The translations under genes and the position numbers were made by a program. Shown here one piece after another: positions 1 to 7,989 of a stretch of 27,918 bases of DNA. Source of the DNA: JACMLD01 sp038229695 (lineage in GTDB: Bacteria > Bacteroidota > Bacteroidia > Chitinophagales > Chitinophagaceae); NCBI GenBank assembly GCA_038229695.1, contig JBBROE010000049.1:1-27918 (forward strand). The letters run 5' to 3'. The notes beneath the pieces are model-generated. The model searched no databases. It saw only the letters and a list, made by a program, of their open reading frames with translations, and was not told the DNA's origin. The first letter of the stretch is position 1. Each line of letters opens with the position of its first letter.

Positions 1-726
1 ACCACCGCCGTCCGGCAGCCGGCTGGCATCGTGGCAGATGGACTGAACGGCGACTGGCAGCAGCCGCACTACCTGTACGATGCCCCCACCGGTTTATTTT
101 TCTGCATCGGCAACGACAGTACACGGCTGTACCTCTGCTTCACCAATAACGATGAACGGAAGATCACAAAACTGATGAAAGCAGGCTGGGACATTACTAT
201 CTATTCAAAAGAAAAACGGGCGCGCTTTTCGGTGACCCTTTCTTTCGCCGGGGTAGCCATGATACCCGACCCGGGCAGAGATGAAGGGCTCATTGGGGCG
301 GCTGACCCGGGCTTTCCGAACGAACTCGCACTTTACCGGCTTAACAGCAGGCAAATAACCGCTACAGGACTCACCTCGGGCGATGGCAGCCTTCCGCTAA
401 AGAACCCGGCCGGCATAAGTGCCGGCATGGGTTCCGACAGTACCCGGAAATTCATCGTGGAAGTATCGGTGCCCTTTTCGCAGTTCACCGGTAAACCCAT
501 ACCACCCGGGTCTGAACTCGGGTTACAGGTTACGGTACACGGGCTGAAAAAACCGGCTTACCACGGCGACCCGGACGGAAAAGATTTGGTAGGAAAAAAA
601 GTCCGGCGTAAAGGCAGTATCGGCGTAAATGGCGATGATCCTACTTTCCTGACTGATCGCAGCCTGATTTATACTACGATAGATTTTAAACAACTTTTCC
701 GGCTGGCTGGCCCGGTGTGGAACTGA
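1..726 (+). CDS. Hypothetical protein, 5' end outside the window
   Basis: The frame is open from the first base to the TGA at 724-726, so this is the C-terminal part of a longer gene. A GTG at 31 could be taken as a start, but the ten codons before it are open and read naturally into the fold, so I treat it as internal. The visible part begins with a VADGLNGDW stretch followed by a NDSTRLYLCF strand. This pattern resembles Bacteroidota lipoprotein-like proteins with a CBM9/DOMON-like beta-sandwich start, in which a DG..DW motif precedes ND..LYL. The rest is rich in Gly, Pro and beta-prone residues, with no catalytic motif I can recognise. No signal peptide can be judged because the N-terminus is missing. 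It runs convergently into metX with only four bases between the two stop codons. Function unknown. Confidence 0.6.
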   Translation, partial: TTAVRQPAGIVADGLNGDWQQPHYLYDAPTGLFFCIGNDSTRLYLCFTNNDERKITKLMKAGWDITIYSKEKRARFSVTLSFAGVAMIPDPGRDEGLIGAADPGFPNELALYRLNSRQITATGLTSGDGSLPLKNPAGISAGMGSDSTRKFIVEVSVPFSQFTGKPIPPGSELGLQVTVHGLKKPAYHGDPDGKDLVGKKVRRKGSIGVNGDDPTFLTDRSLIYTTIDFKQLFRLAGPVWN

Positions 727-734
727 CGCGTCAG
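723..734. other. 12-bp palindrome containing both convergent stop codons
   Basis: CTGACGCGTCAG is a perfect inverted repeat. Its TGA (724-726) ends the plus-strand gene and its TCA (731-733) is the TGA of metX on the minus strand. There is no T-tract on either side, so it is not a standard terminator. It may simply follow from two TGA stops facing each other. Confidence 0.6.
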
Positions 735-1750
735 ACCTGTTGTTTCAACCAGTCCGTAAAATGCCGGCTGATCTTTGCTGCTTCCACCATAAACCCGTCA
801 TGGCCAAACCCGGAATCAATTTCCACCAGGGTGGCGCCGGGCATCTCCCGGGCGAGGTGCTGTTGCTCCACCGGGGGACAACGCGCGTCGCTGCTGATAC
901 TGATGATGAAGGCGGGCTGCCTGATCTGACGCAGCACGGCATCGGTATCGCCCCCACGGCCCCTGGCCAGGTGATGCGAATCCATAGCCCTCGTCAGCAA
1001 CCAGTAACAACTGGCATGAAACCGCTTAACCAGTTTGTCACCCTGGTACATCACGTACGCAGCAGCTTTATAGTCATCTAGTTTTTCGGGGTCCGGGTCG
1101 GTCTGGTTTTTAACCATGATCCCGTAATTCCGGTAGGCCAGCATACCAATGGCACGGGCGGCTTTCAGGCCTGCGGCCCCGGCATCCTCTGTGGCATCTT
1201 TCCACGTAGAGTCCGCCTCTATGGCAAGCCGCTGCGCGGTGTGCGTGGCGATTCCCCAGGCACTTTCCGTGGCGGATGTAGCCAGTAAAAATAATTTTTC
1301 AATGGCAGCCTGCTCCGTAAAGGCCCATTCCAGCGCCTGGTAGCCTCCCATGCTTCCCCCGACCAGGAGCGAGATGCGTGACAAACCGAGATGCTCACGG
1401 AGTAGGATATGCGCTTTTACCATATCCCGGATCGTCACAGCCGGGAAACCGGCATACCGGCGATTGCCGCCCGGTCCGTCCGCGCTTAACGGGCCGGTGG
1501 TGCCATAGCAGGAACCGAGAATATTAGGGCAAACGATAAAATATTGCTTCGGGTCGAGCAGCATCCCCTCCCCGACCATACCCGGCCACCAGTCGGCCAC
1601 GGCAGCACTTGCCGTAAGGTGGTGACAGACCCATACCACATTGGATTTACCGGCATTAAGCGTTCCATAGGTTTCGTACGCTATGGTGATACCATTCAGC
1701 GAGCCGCCATTTTCGAGGTCAACCGTCCCGGGATAATGAAAAACTTCCAT
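731..1750 (-). CDS. metX: Homoserine O-acyltransferase (MetX family)
   Basis: Activates the hydroxyl of L-homoserine by transferring an acyl group from acyl-CoA, the committed cytosolic step of methionine synthesis. The 339-residue protein is an alpha/beta hydrolase of normal MetX length. The nucleophile elbow is GGSMGG with Ser133. The acid is Asp288 in SSDARCPP, and the His317 in GHDGF completes the triad. The frame stays open upstream to 1831, but I chose ATG 1750 because the protein then starts MEVFHYPG, a normal MetX N-terminus, and the extra 27 residues would cross the divergent promoter region. Whether the acyl group is acetyl or succinyl cannot be read safely from the sequence. A metZ-type sulfhydrylase lies on the other side of the osmC gene, so the two probably act in sequence. 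Confidence 0.93.
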   Translation of the reverse strand: MEVFHYPGTVDLENGGSLNGITIAYETYGTLNAGKSNVVWVCHHLTASAAVADWWPGMVGEGMLLDPKQYFIVCPNILGSCYGTTGPLSADGPGGNRRYAGFPAVTIRDMVKAHILLREHLGLSRISLLVGGSMGGYQALEWAFTEQAAIEKLFLLATSATESAWGIATHTAQRLAIEADSTWKDATEDAGAAGLKAARAIGMLAYRNYGIMVKNQTDPDPEKLDDYKAAAYVMYQGDKLVKRFHASCYWLLTRAMDSHHLARGRGGDTDAVLRQIRQPAFIISISSDARCPPVEQQHLAREMPGATLVEIDSGFGHDGFMVEAAKISRHFTDWLKQQV

Positions 1751-1771
1751 CCGCGCATATCTGTTGAAGTT

Positions 1772-1779
1772 GCAAAGTA
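1772..1779 (-). promoter_or_regulatory. Probable -7 element of metX
   Basis: The minus strand reads TACTTTGC here, close to the Bacteroidota -7 consensus TAnnTTTG, about 20 bases before the metX ATG. A TTG on the minus strand (1803-1805) lies 23 bp further upstream, slightly further than the usual 19-21. Confidence 0.45.
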
Positions 1780-1794
1780 AAGGGCTGTATGGGT

Positions 1795-1802
1795 TACATT
1801 TG
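1795..1802 (+). promoter_or_regulatory. Probable -7 element of the OsmC-family gene
   Basis: TACATTTG fits TAnnTTTG exactly and ends 15 bases before the ATG at 1818. A TTG at 1770-1772 could be the -33 element, with 22 bp between. The predicted leader is only about 10 bases. Confidence 0.5.
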
Positions 1803-1817
1803 CAAAAATATTCAACG

Positions 1818-2237
1818 ATGATCAATATCACGGTGGACAGGAAAAACGAGGGCTACGGTTTTGAGGCCACTGACGGGGCGGGGCACCAGGTTAAAATGGA
1901 TACCAGCCCGGATGGAGGCGGTACCAATTTCGGCGTCCGGCCGATGCAGCTCCTGCTGATGGCCATTGGCGGCTGCAGTGGGATAGACATCGTGTCTATC
2001 CTTAAAAAACAACGGCAGGCGGTGGACGGGTTTTCCATGAAGATATCGGGCGATCGCGTGAGCGGCGCTGAGCCGTCACTCTGGGAAAAAGTGCACATTG
2101 TTTTTGAACTGAAGGGCAATATTGACCCGGAAAAAGCCCGGAAGGCCTGCGCATTGTCCGTCGATAAGTATTGCTCCGTTGCACAGACCTTACGCGGCAG
2201 CGGAACCAACATTACCTGGGAGGTCACCATTTCCTGA
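1818..2237 (+). CDS. OsmC family protein
   Basis: Small cytosolic protein of the OsmC/Ohr superfamily, whose members reduce organic peroxides through a pair of cysteines. The 139 residues match family length. Cys53 in AIGGCSGIDI and Cys119 in DKYCSVAQ sit at the usual two reactive positions. The GGCSGID motif and the overall form are closer to the YhfA-like OsmC subgroup than to classical Ohr, so the true substrate is uncertain. I chose ATG 1818 because an exact TAnnTTTG element ends 15 bases before it. The longer frame from 1764 would run through that promoter. It is divergent from metX and 33 bp upstream of the metZ-type gene on the same strand, so it may be co-transcribed with a sulfur assimilation gene. 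Confidence 0.85.
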   Translation: MINITVDRKNEGYGFEATDGAGHQVKMDTSPDGGGTNFGVRPMQLLLMAIGGCSGIDIVSILKKQRQAVDGFSMKISGDRVSGAEPSLWEKVHIVFELKGNIDPEKARKACALSVDKYCSVAQTLRGSGTNITWEVTIS

Positions 2238-2270
2238 GACAGCATTTCTCTAACCGCTAAACATCAAGCC

Positions 2271-3446
2271 GTGAAACCACAGCACCCGATAACAAAAGTC
2301 ATCCGTACCCGGATACCACCCACCCAGCAGCACGAACATGCTTCCCCGCTGTTTCTCACCAGCAGTTTCATGTTCGATAATGCGGAAGACATGCGCGCTG
2401 CGTTTGCTGACGAAACTGACGCCAACATCTACAGCCGTTTCAGCAATCCTTCGGTGACCGAATTTACCGATAGGGTTTGCGCCCTTGAAGGCGCGGAAGC
2501 CGCATTCGCCACAGCCTCCGGCATGAGCGCCATTTTTGCATCCTTCATGGCCCTGCTGAAAACCGGCGACCACCTGCTCAGCTGCAATTCAATCTTCGGC
2601 AGCACGCATACAATTCTTAAAAAGTATTTACCCAATTACGGCATCAGCTATAGCTACGTCTCAGCCTCCGCCCCCGAAACCTGGGAAGCCGCGATACGCC
2701 CGGAGACAAAAATGATTTACCTCGAAACCCCCACCAACCCCGGACTGGATATTATCGACCTTTCCTTCGCGGCAGCACTCGCCAAAAAACATAACCTTAT
2801 CCTGAATGTCGACAACTGTTTTGCCACGCCGGTGATCCAACGCCCGATTGAATTCGGGGCAGACCTGGTCGTGCATTCCGCCACCAAATGGATGGATGGG
2901 CAGGGCCGCGTACTCGGCGGCGTCATTGCCGGCAGGAAAGACCTGGTACATGAAATTTACAGCTTCTGCCGCAGCACGGGACCGGCGATGTCTCCCTTTA
3001 ACGCCTGGGTACTCAGCAAAAGCCTGGAAACACTCGACGTACGCATGGAACGGCATTCCGCGAATGCTTTGTACCTGGCAAAAGCCCTGGAAAACAATCC
3101 CGCGATTAGCCGGCTCCGTTATCCCTTCCTCGAAAGCCACCCGCAATATGCCATCGCCCGCAAACAAATGAGCAGCGGCGGCGGTATAATCTGCTTCGAA
3201 CTCAAAGGCGGGCTGGAGGCGGGCCGGAAGTTTCTTAACAGCCTGCAGATGCTTTCCCTTACGGCCAACCTCGGCGACACGCGCAGCATCGCCAGCCACC
3301 CCGCCAGCACTACTCATGCCAAGCTTTCCGAGGAAGAACGCCTGGCCGTGAATATAACGCCGGGGCTTATTCGCATTTCGGCAGGATTGGAACACGCAGA
3401 CGATATCCTGGCCGACCTTTTACAGGCGCTGGAACAGTGCAGCTGA
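2271..3446 (+). CDS. metZ: O-succinyl/acetylhomoserine sulfhydrylase, MetZ type (PLP enzyme)
   Basis: Cys/Met-metabolism PLP enzyme of 391 residues, normal for the family. It should convert O-acylhomoserine and sulfide to homocysteine, the step after metX. Visible motifs are SPLFLTSSF near residue 25, NIYSRFSNPSV (52-62) for cofactor phosphate binding, ATASGMSAI (80-88), the VDNCFATP strand (180-187) with its PLP-binding Asp, and SATKW with Lys206 as the Schiff-base lysine. NLGDTRS and the HPAST stretch are typical of MetZ sulfhydrylases rather than of cystathionine beta-lyase. The start is GTG. No ATG lies in the 33 bases after the OsmC stop, and the N-terminus is already full length. Cystathionine gamma-synthase or methionine gamma-lyase remain possible alternatives. 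Confidence 0.85.
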   Translation: MKPQHPITKVIRTRIPPTQQHEHASPLFLTSSFMFDNAEDMRAAFADETDANIYSRFSNPSVTEFTDRVCALEGAEAAFATASGMSAIFASFMALLKTGDHLLSCNSIFGSTHTILKKYLPNYGISYSYVSASAPETWEAAIRPETKMIYLETPTNPGLDIIDLSFAAALAKKHNLILNVDNCFATPVIQRPIEFGADLVVHSATKWMDGQGRVLGGVIAGRKDLVHEIYSFCRSTGPAMSPFNAWVLSKSLETLDVRMERHSANALYLAKALENNPAISRLRYPFLESHPQYAIARKQMSSGGGIICFELKGGLEAGRKFLNSLQMLSLTANLGDTRSIASHPASTTHAKLSEEERLAVNITPGLIRISAGLEHADDILADLLQALEQCS

Positions 3447-3479
3447 CCAGGTTGAACCCGGCTGCAGTCCATTGGCCGG

Positions 3480-3503
3480 CATCGTTGCGTCGCACTCCTT
3501 TAC
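3480..3503 (+). repeat. Dispersed intergenic repeat, copy A
   Basis: Contains CATCGTTGCGTCGCACT (3480-3496), which recurs exactly in inverted orientation at 11565-11581 and in a diverged form at 27207-27230. It lies 34 bp after the metZ stop. The shared tail ends in TTTAC here and TTGTAC in the third copy. Confidence 0.6.
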
Positions 3504-3554
3504 TTCAGAACATGGCGCGGCAGGGGTTCCCCACGCCGGCAATTCCAGCGCACC

Positions 3555-3583
3555 GCGGGGCTGCTGATCCACTGCTACCCCGC
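3555..3583 (+). terminator. Possible terminator of the metZ transcript
   Basis: Stem GCGGGG (3555-3560) with CCCCGC (3578-3583), a 17-base loop, followed by a pyrimidine run with several T's. The T-tract is interrupted, so the call is weak. Confidence 0.3.
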
Positions 3584-3610
3584 TCCCTTTCCTTTTCGCC
3601 TGCTCTCATA

Positions 3611-3660
3611 AAAAAGTCCCGGATCCACAGGGGCTGAAAGCCCGTTGCAGATCCGGGACT
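3611..3660 (-). terminator. Rho-independent terminator of the T9SS esterase gene
   Basis: An 11-bp perfect stem, AGTCCCGGATC (3615-3625) with GATCCGGGACT (3650-3660), encloses a second hairpin, GGGCT-GAA-AGCCC (3631-3643). On the minus strand the stem is followed directly by a T run (A's on the plus strand at 3610-3614). It lies 31 bp after the esterase stop. Confidence 0.75.
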
Positions 3661-3690
3661 GGTCGTTCCGGACTTGGATATCAGAGGATA

Positions 3691-6384
3691 TTACATTTTC
3701 AGAAATTTCAGGGTGCCGATGGTTTTTCCGCTAAAGTCTTTTATCTCGATAATGTATAAGCCGTTGGCAAAATTGCTCACACTCGGCAGGGTGAACGTAT
3801 TGTTACCCTTAACGGTCTGCCAGGTGAATTTTGCTGCCAATACCGCATTGGAATTATAGACATACAGCATTTTCGCGCCTGCATCAGCACTGTTCAGGGT
3901 CAGCGTAGCGGTACTGTGAACCGGGTTGGGGAACATCCGCAGGCTGCTTGGTGCCGCAGGAAGCAGGGTGGCCGCATTGGCCGAATCCTTCATCCGCTGC
4001 AGCGTTGCAATATCTTCCTCCGCAGTGGTGGGCGCCGCAACGCCTATCGTCCTGGCCGAACCACTCGTGCAGTTTCTCAGTAAGAGAATACCACCGGTTG
4101 GGTACAGGGCAAAAGCGAAGTTGCTGGGGCTGCCGAAGGTGGCTGTGAAAGAGAACCAGTTCCAGCCGCCATTGAAAGGATGGGTAAGCGCAGCGTCCGT
4201 ATAGACTACGCCGCCGTTAAAGATACCGGCACCGTAAATCGCAATTCTTCCATCGGTGGAGGCGTCATCACAGGCCTGGTAAGGTCCGACAGATTGTTTC
4301 ACATAACCCACCAGGTTACCAGATGGCGCCGGGGCAGGTGCCGGTGGCGGGGCAACCGGCACGGTGCTAACCGGAGTACTCGACGGCTGCCCATTTGCGC
4401 AGTAAGTAAGGAGGTTAACAGAACCGTTCGGGAAGATGGCAAAAGCCTGGGTTACCGCACCACCCGAAGTGGGGCTGTAAGAAAACCAGTTCCATCCACC
4501 ATTGTATACTTTCGTCATCGCTGCATCAGTATAGAGAATACTGTTATTGGCTACACTGCTGGCATACACCGCTATTCGGCCAGACGTATTGTTATCAGCG
4601 CAGGCCTGCCATGCACCGTATGATTGTTTGATGTAACCGATAGGAGTTGCCGACGGTGCGGGCGGCAGGTTGTTTACAATGGCTGCATTTACCGTCACTG
4701 AAACCGAGGCACTGCTGGTGAGCCCGTTGTTGTCAGTTACCGTTAGCGTGAAAGCATACGTTCCCTGCACGAGGTTACTCACCGTGGTGCTGGCGGCATT
4801 CTTACTGTTGATGGTTGCCGTGCCTCCACTGGTTTGCGACCAGCTGTAACTGCTGATGGTTGCGCCGTTGGTACCGGTACCGCTGCCACTCAAATTAACA
4901 ACATTGGCAGGTAGGGTAATCGTCTGTGCGCTGCCGGCATTGGCTACCGGTGCTGTGGCGGATGCCCCGTTAACGGTCACGCTAACATCTGCACTGCTCG
5001 ATAAGCCGCGGTCATCGGTAACAGTAAGCGTAAAGACGTAACTGCCCTGGGAGAGTCCGCTCACGGTTGTTATGGCAACCCCCTGATTGGCGATGGTTGC
5101 ACTGCCCCCGCTTTTCCGGGTCCAGCTGTAAGAAATTATGCTTGACCCATTTATTCCATTTGCATTACCATGAAGCGTGACGGTATTAACCGGCAGGGTA
5201 GCCGACTGGGCCGGACCTGCATCAACGGAAGGGGGCGTATAAGATGCGGCATTGACGGTCACGTTTACATCGGCACTGCCCGACAAACCGTGATTATCAG
5301 TTGCTGTTAGTGTGAAAACATAGCTGCCCTGTACCAGGCCTGAAACAGTAGTCACCGCCGAACCTGGATTGCCGATTGTGGCAGCACCCCCGCTTTTTTT
5401 GGTCCAGCTGTAGGATACCACACTGGCGCCATTCGTGCCATTGCCATTGCCCTGTAAAGTAACGGTATTGGCCGGCAGCGTGGTCACCTGTGCAGCCCCT
5501 GCACTTACTGAAGGAGGTGTATTGTTTACGGGGGGTACCACCTGGGTGGAACGGCTGTTACTGAGAAACCATTCGTACATATTGGGATTTGCGGTAAAAC
5601 TGGAGCCACCGCTTACGGTCCTGGTAATATGACCGGTATCGTAAGCATTGATCCAGGCACCGCTATGGTTTCCACTTTGGTAATAGGTAAATTTTGCGGC
5701 GGGCGATATGGGGCAGTTTTTACTGAGGATTTCTGCATGCTGGGTTGCGCCAACACCCACAGTGCCGTCATCCATACTGTGAAAAGCCCAGATGGGAAGA
5801 TGATTGGTACCAATAGTATTACAGAAATCTGCGTCAGATTCTTCCTGCGTACCGCAAACCGGAGCTACTGCAGCTATACCGGCATCGAAAGTGTTGTCCC
5901 AGTTATAATTGTCTGTAATCACCCGCCATACACCACCACCACCAAGGCTGAGCCCGGTAATGTAAATGCGGTTCGGGTCGATCGATAAGTTCGACTTTGC
6001 ATACTGTACCAGTTGTTTTACATAAAAGGTGGGCCAGTAGCCAAGTGAACTGCTCAGCTGCGGCGATAAAACAACGAATGAAGAGGTCTGGCCATTAACG
6101 GTAAACCGCATGCTTGCCCCGGCAGCACAAAATTTCGGGATGGCGTTGGCAGTAACGCGCTGGATGTCGGATGTACCATTGCCCCGCTCGCCAATTCCAT
6201 GAAGAAAAATGATAAGCGGGTGTTTCTGGCTGCCATAATCAGACGGGTGAAACTCCAGGAAACCGATGATGCCCTCGGGCGAGCTTGAACACGGAATTGT
6301 TTTGGCAACCTGCTGACTAAAGGCAGGAAGAAGGCAGGATACCAAAAGTACGGAAGCAACAATTGCTCTAACAGTAGTTCTCAT
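3691..6384 (-). CDS. Secreted esterase/depolymerase-like hydrolase with PKD-like repeats and T9SS sorting domain
   Basis: Exported protein of 897 residues. A signal peptide covers about residues 1-23 (hydrophobic VRAIVASVLLVSCLLPAFS). Residues 35-275 form an alpha/beta hydrolase of the esterase/PHB-depolymerase type. They carry an LHGIGE oxyanion region, GLSLGG with nucleophile Ser146, HSMDDGTV with Asp205 or Asp206, and GNHSGAW with His240. Three PKD-like domains follow (about 288-378, 384-471, 478-566). Next come two related 80-residue modules (583-662, 692-772) split by a Pro/Ala linker, and a C-terminal type A T9SS sorting domain (about 813-897, starting SLRMFPNP). ATG 6384 was chosen because the signal peptide begins there; the open frame to 6462 adds only an unlikely 26-residue leader. 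The substrate cannot be read. A surface polymer or carbohydrate ester is likely. Confidence 0.85.
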   Translation of the reverse strand: MRTTVRAIVASVLLVSCLLPAFSQQVAKTIPCSSSPEGIIGFLEFHPSDYGSQKHPLIIFLHGIGERGNGTSDIQRVTANAIPKFCAAGASMRFTVNGQTSSFVVLSPQLSSSLGYWPTFYVKQLVQYAKSNLSIDPNRIYITGLSLGGGGVWRVITDNYNWDNTFDAGIAAVAPVCGTQEESDADFCNTIGTNHLPIWAFHSMDDGTVGVGATQHAEILSKNCPISPAAKFTYYQSGNHSGAWINAYDTGHITRTVSGGSSFTANPNMYEWFLSNSRSTQVVPPVNNTPPSVSAGAAQVTTLPANTVTLQGNGNGTNGASVVSYSWTKKSGGAATIGNPGSAVTTVSGLVQGSYVFTLTATDNHGLSGSADVNVTVNAASYTPPSVDAGPAQSATLPVNTVTLHGNANGINGSSIISYSWTRKSGGSATIANQGVAITTVSGLSQGSYVFTLTVTDDRGLSSSADVSVTVNGASATAPVANAGSAQTITLPANVVNLSGSGTGTNGATISSYSWSQTSGGTATINSKNAASTTVSNLVQGTYAFTLTVTDNNGLTSSASVSVTVNAAIVNNLPPAPSATPIGYIKQSYGAWQACADNNTSGRIAVYASSVANNSILYTDAAMTKVYNGGWNWFSYSPTSGGAVTQAFAIFPNGSVNLLTYCANGQPSSTPVSTVPVAPPPAPAPAPSGNLVGYVKQSVGPYQACDDASTDGRIAIYGAGIFNGGVVYTDAALTHPFNGGWNWFSFTATFGSPSNFAFALYPTGGILLLRNCTSGSARTIGVAAPTTAEEDIATLQRMKDSANAATLLPAAPSSLRMFPNPVHSTATLTLNSADAGAKMLYVYNSNAVLAAKFTWQTVKGNNTFTLPSVSNFANGLYIIEIKDFSGKTIGTLKFLKM
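4069..4638 (-). repeat. Two copies of an unrecognised 80-residue Cys-paired module
   Basis: Each copy starts GY(I/V)KQS, then has QAC, GRIA(V/I)Y, YTDAA and NGGWNWFS, and ends in a second Cys. The Cys pairs are 595/662 and 705/772. They may form disulfides in the exported protein. I do not recognise the family. Confidence 0.7.
4687..5523 (-). repeat. Three tandem PKD-like domains
   Basis: Three repeats of about 90 residues, each with an AG.AQ..TLP start, a SYSW(T/S) core strand and a GLSSSA-type closing strand before VTVN. They probably act as stalk or binding modules between the catalytic and C-terminal parts. Confidence 0.75.
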
Positions 6385-6813
6385 ACAATAACAATGATTG
6401 GTTTTTAATGGATACAAACGTTTCCCTGACCAGGCTTTAAGCCCGGATTTACAAATAGACAAGCCTTCGGCACAGCCGGGAGATAAAGCGCCCAGGCAAT
6501 GAAAAGGGTGTGATAATGGTTAGGAATTTCGATTGACGTACTCCACGCGATGTAACCGTTTAGCAGCGGAAGAAAGATAAAATCGTTAGGTTAATCCGGC
6601 AGTGCTAAAACTGTACCAAAAAATAATAATGTTAAAAACTTTAATCGGATTGTGGTAAAATTTTGAATGCAAAAAAAATTAAACGGGAATGCCATTTATT
6701 TGGACGAAAAATAAACATTGGCATAATTTTAATTTTTAATTGTTGGTTAACTAATTCTACAAGTGTTATAGTTTATGTTCCACCGGCAATTATACGACAC
6801 GTTCAAAACACCA
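6385..6813. other. Intergenic stretch, AT-rich, with one long stem-loop
   Basis: 429 bases between the esterase start and the oxidoreductase stop, both on the minus strand. Bases from about 6600 on are very AT-rich. I see no credible gene. The clear structure is the stem-loop at 6689-6724. No exact TAnnTTTG promoter for the esterase was found on the minus strand. Confidence 0.5.
6689..6724. other. Two-part stem-loop, possible terminator of the oxidoreductase gene
   Basis: ATGCCA (6689-6694) pairs with TGGCAT (6719-6724), and TTTATTT (6695-6701) pairs with AAATAAA (6709-6715), with a 7-base loop and a 3-base bulge. On the minus strand a T-rich run follows, 90 bases after the oxidoreductase stop. 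Confidence 0.4.
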
Positions 6814-7841
6814 TCACCAGGCGAGCCTGACTGGGCCAAAAACGGGATAACCCACACAGGTCAAAATAACGCCATTCCTAATCTCCTGCTCCATCAGCAC
6901 CGCGTTATAGCTCATCCACACCGAACCGCTAATGCAGCGCGCGGCACATGCACCACAATTCCCGCTCCTGCAACTGAAGGGTAACGGAATCTTCTGCAGC
7001 AACGCCGCATCCAGGATAGTAATGGGGTACCTGACCTGCAGCGTATACGCCCGGCCGGCGAAAGTGATATGCACGGAATGGCTTTCCAAATCCGGGGGAA
7101 GCTGGATATTATCCGGGCGGAAGGACAGGAAATTTTCTTTTTTGATCTGGTGGGTGGCAACACCCGCTTCAAGCAGGGTAACGTTAACCATCCGCATATA
7201 ATCGAAAGGGCCGCATATATAATAAAGAGCGCCCGCCGGTGCATCCAACTCACGCAGCAGGCGGGGCAGCAGCCATTTACTCAGCCTGGCCCTTTCCAGG
7301 TTTTTTACGTCACTGAAGAGGTAACTGACCCGGAACCGATCGGCAAACTGTTTTTCCAGTGCCCGGAGGGCCGCATAAAAGATCGCCTGCCGCAAGCTGC
7401 TGTTACTGTAAATCAAAACCACGCGGGCGAGCGGGTAACGGTACAAGACGCTCTTCAGGAGGGAAAAAACAGGCGTAATCCCGGATCCGGCCGCGATAAA
7501 ATAAATGGATCCGGCCATGGTTTTATCGTCGGGGAGCACAAAAAAACCGCCCACGCCCGCGGTCAGTAGGGTATCGCCAGCGGACGTGCGGTCAAACAGC
7601 CGGCGGGAATAGCTACCATTCGGAATCCGCTTCACCGTAATCGTTAACGCTTCACCTGGCAGGGCCGCAGAGCTGATCGAATAATTTCTTCGTTCCTCTC
7701 CATGCACAGACGGGAACACAAGGGTTAGGAACTGGCCCGGCTGGTACAGCACGGTTCGCCGTCCGGTTCCAGATCAATAGAAACACAGTCGTCCGTTTCC
7801 CGCCGGACGGCAGTGACAGTCAACTCCCGGTATTCCTGCAT
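6814..7841 (-). pseudogene. PaaE-like flavin/2Fe-2S oxidoreductase, interrupted by a frameshift
   Basis: Electron transfer protein that should pass electrons from NAD(P)H through FAD to a plant-type 2Fe-2S centre. The main frame (GTG 7752 to 6814, 312 codons) holds RRNYSISS for FAD (residues 21-28), FIAAGSGITP for NAD(P), CGPFDYM, and a C-terminal ferredoxin domain with Cys261, Cys266, Cys269 and Cys299. It begins at LYQPGQF, inside the first FAD-domain strand. The missing N-terminus lies in another frame from ATG 7841, 30 codons beginning MQEYRELTVTAVRRET and ending EPDGEP. The join reads GAACCGTGCTG. One extra G would give G-E-P-V-L-Y-Q-P and restore a normal protein of about 342 residues. 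So this is a real mutation, a sequencing error or, less likely, -1 frameshifting. Confidence 0.8.
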
Positions 7842-7989
7842 ACATGCCGTTTACGAATTGAGCGGATACTGCAATATACCACCCAATCGCGGAGCTGTTC
7901 ACCACAGGTAAATTTTTCTGAAACTCCCGGCCAAATTTCCCGATCCTGTATTTATTGTTTAACTTACGGATAACAAAAACGACTGCTGC

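Noticed and set aside
3437..3637. 66-codon open frame after metZ
   Set aside because: It covers the repeat and a hairpin, has no homology I recognise, and its product looks random.
6775..6984. 69-codon plus-strand frame at the oxidoreductase 3' end
   Set aside because: Overlaps the conserved 2Fe-2S domain on the other strand and has no recognisable pattern.
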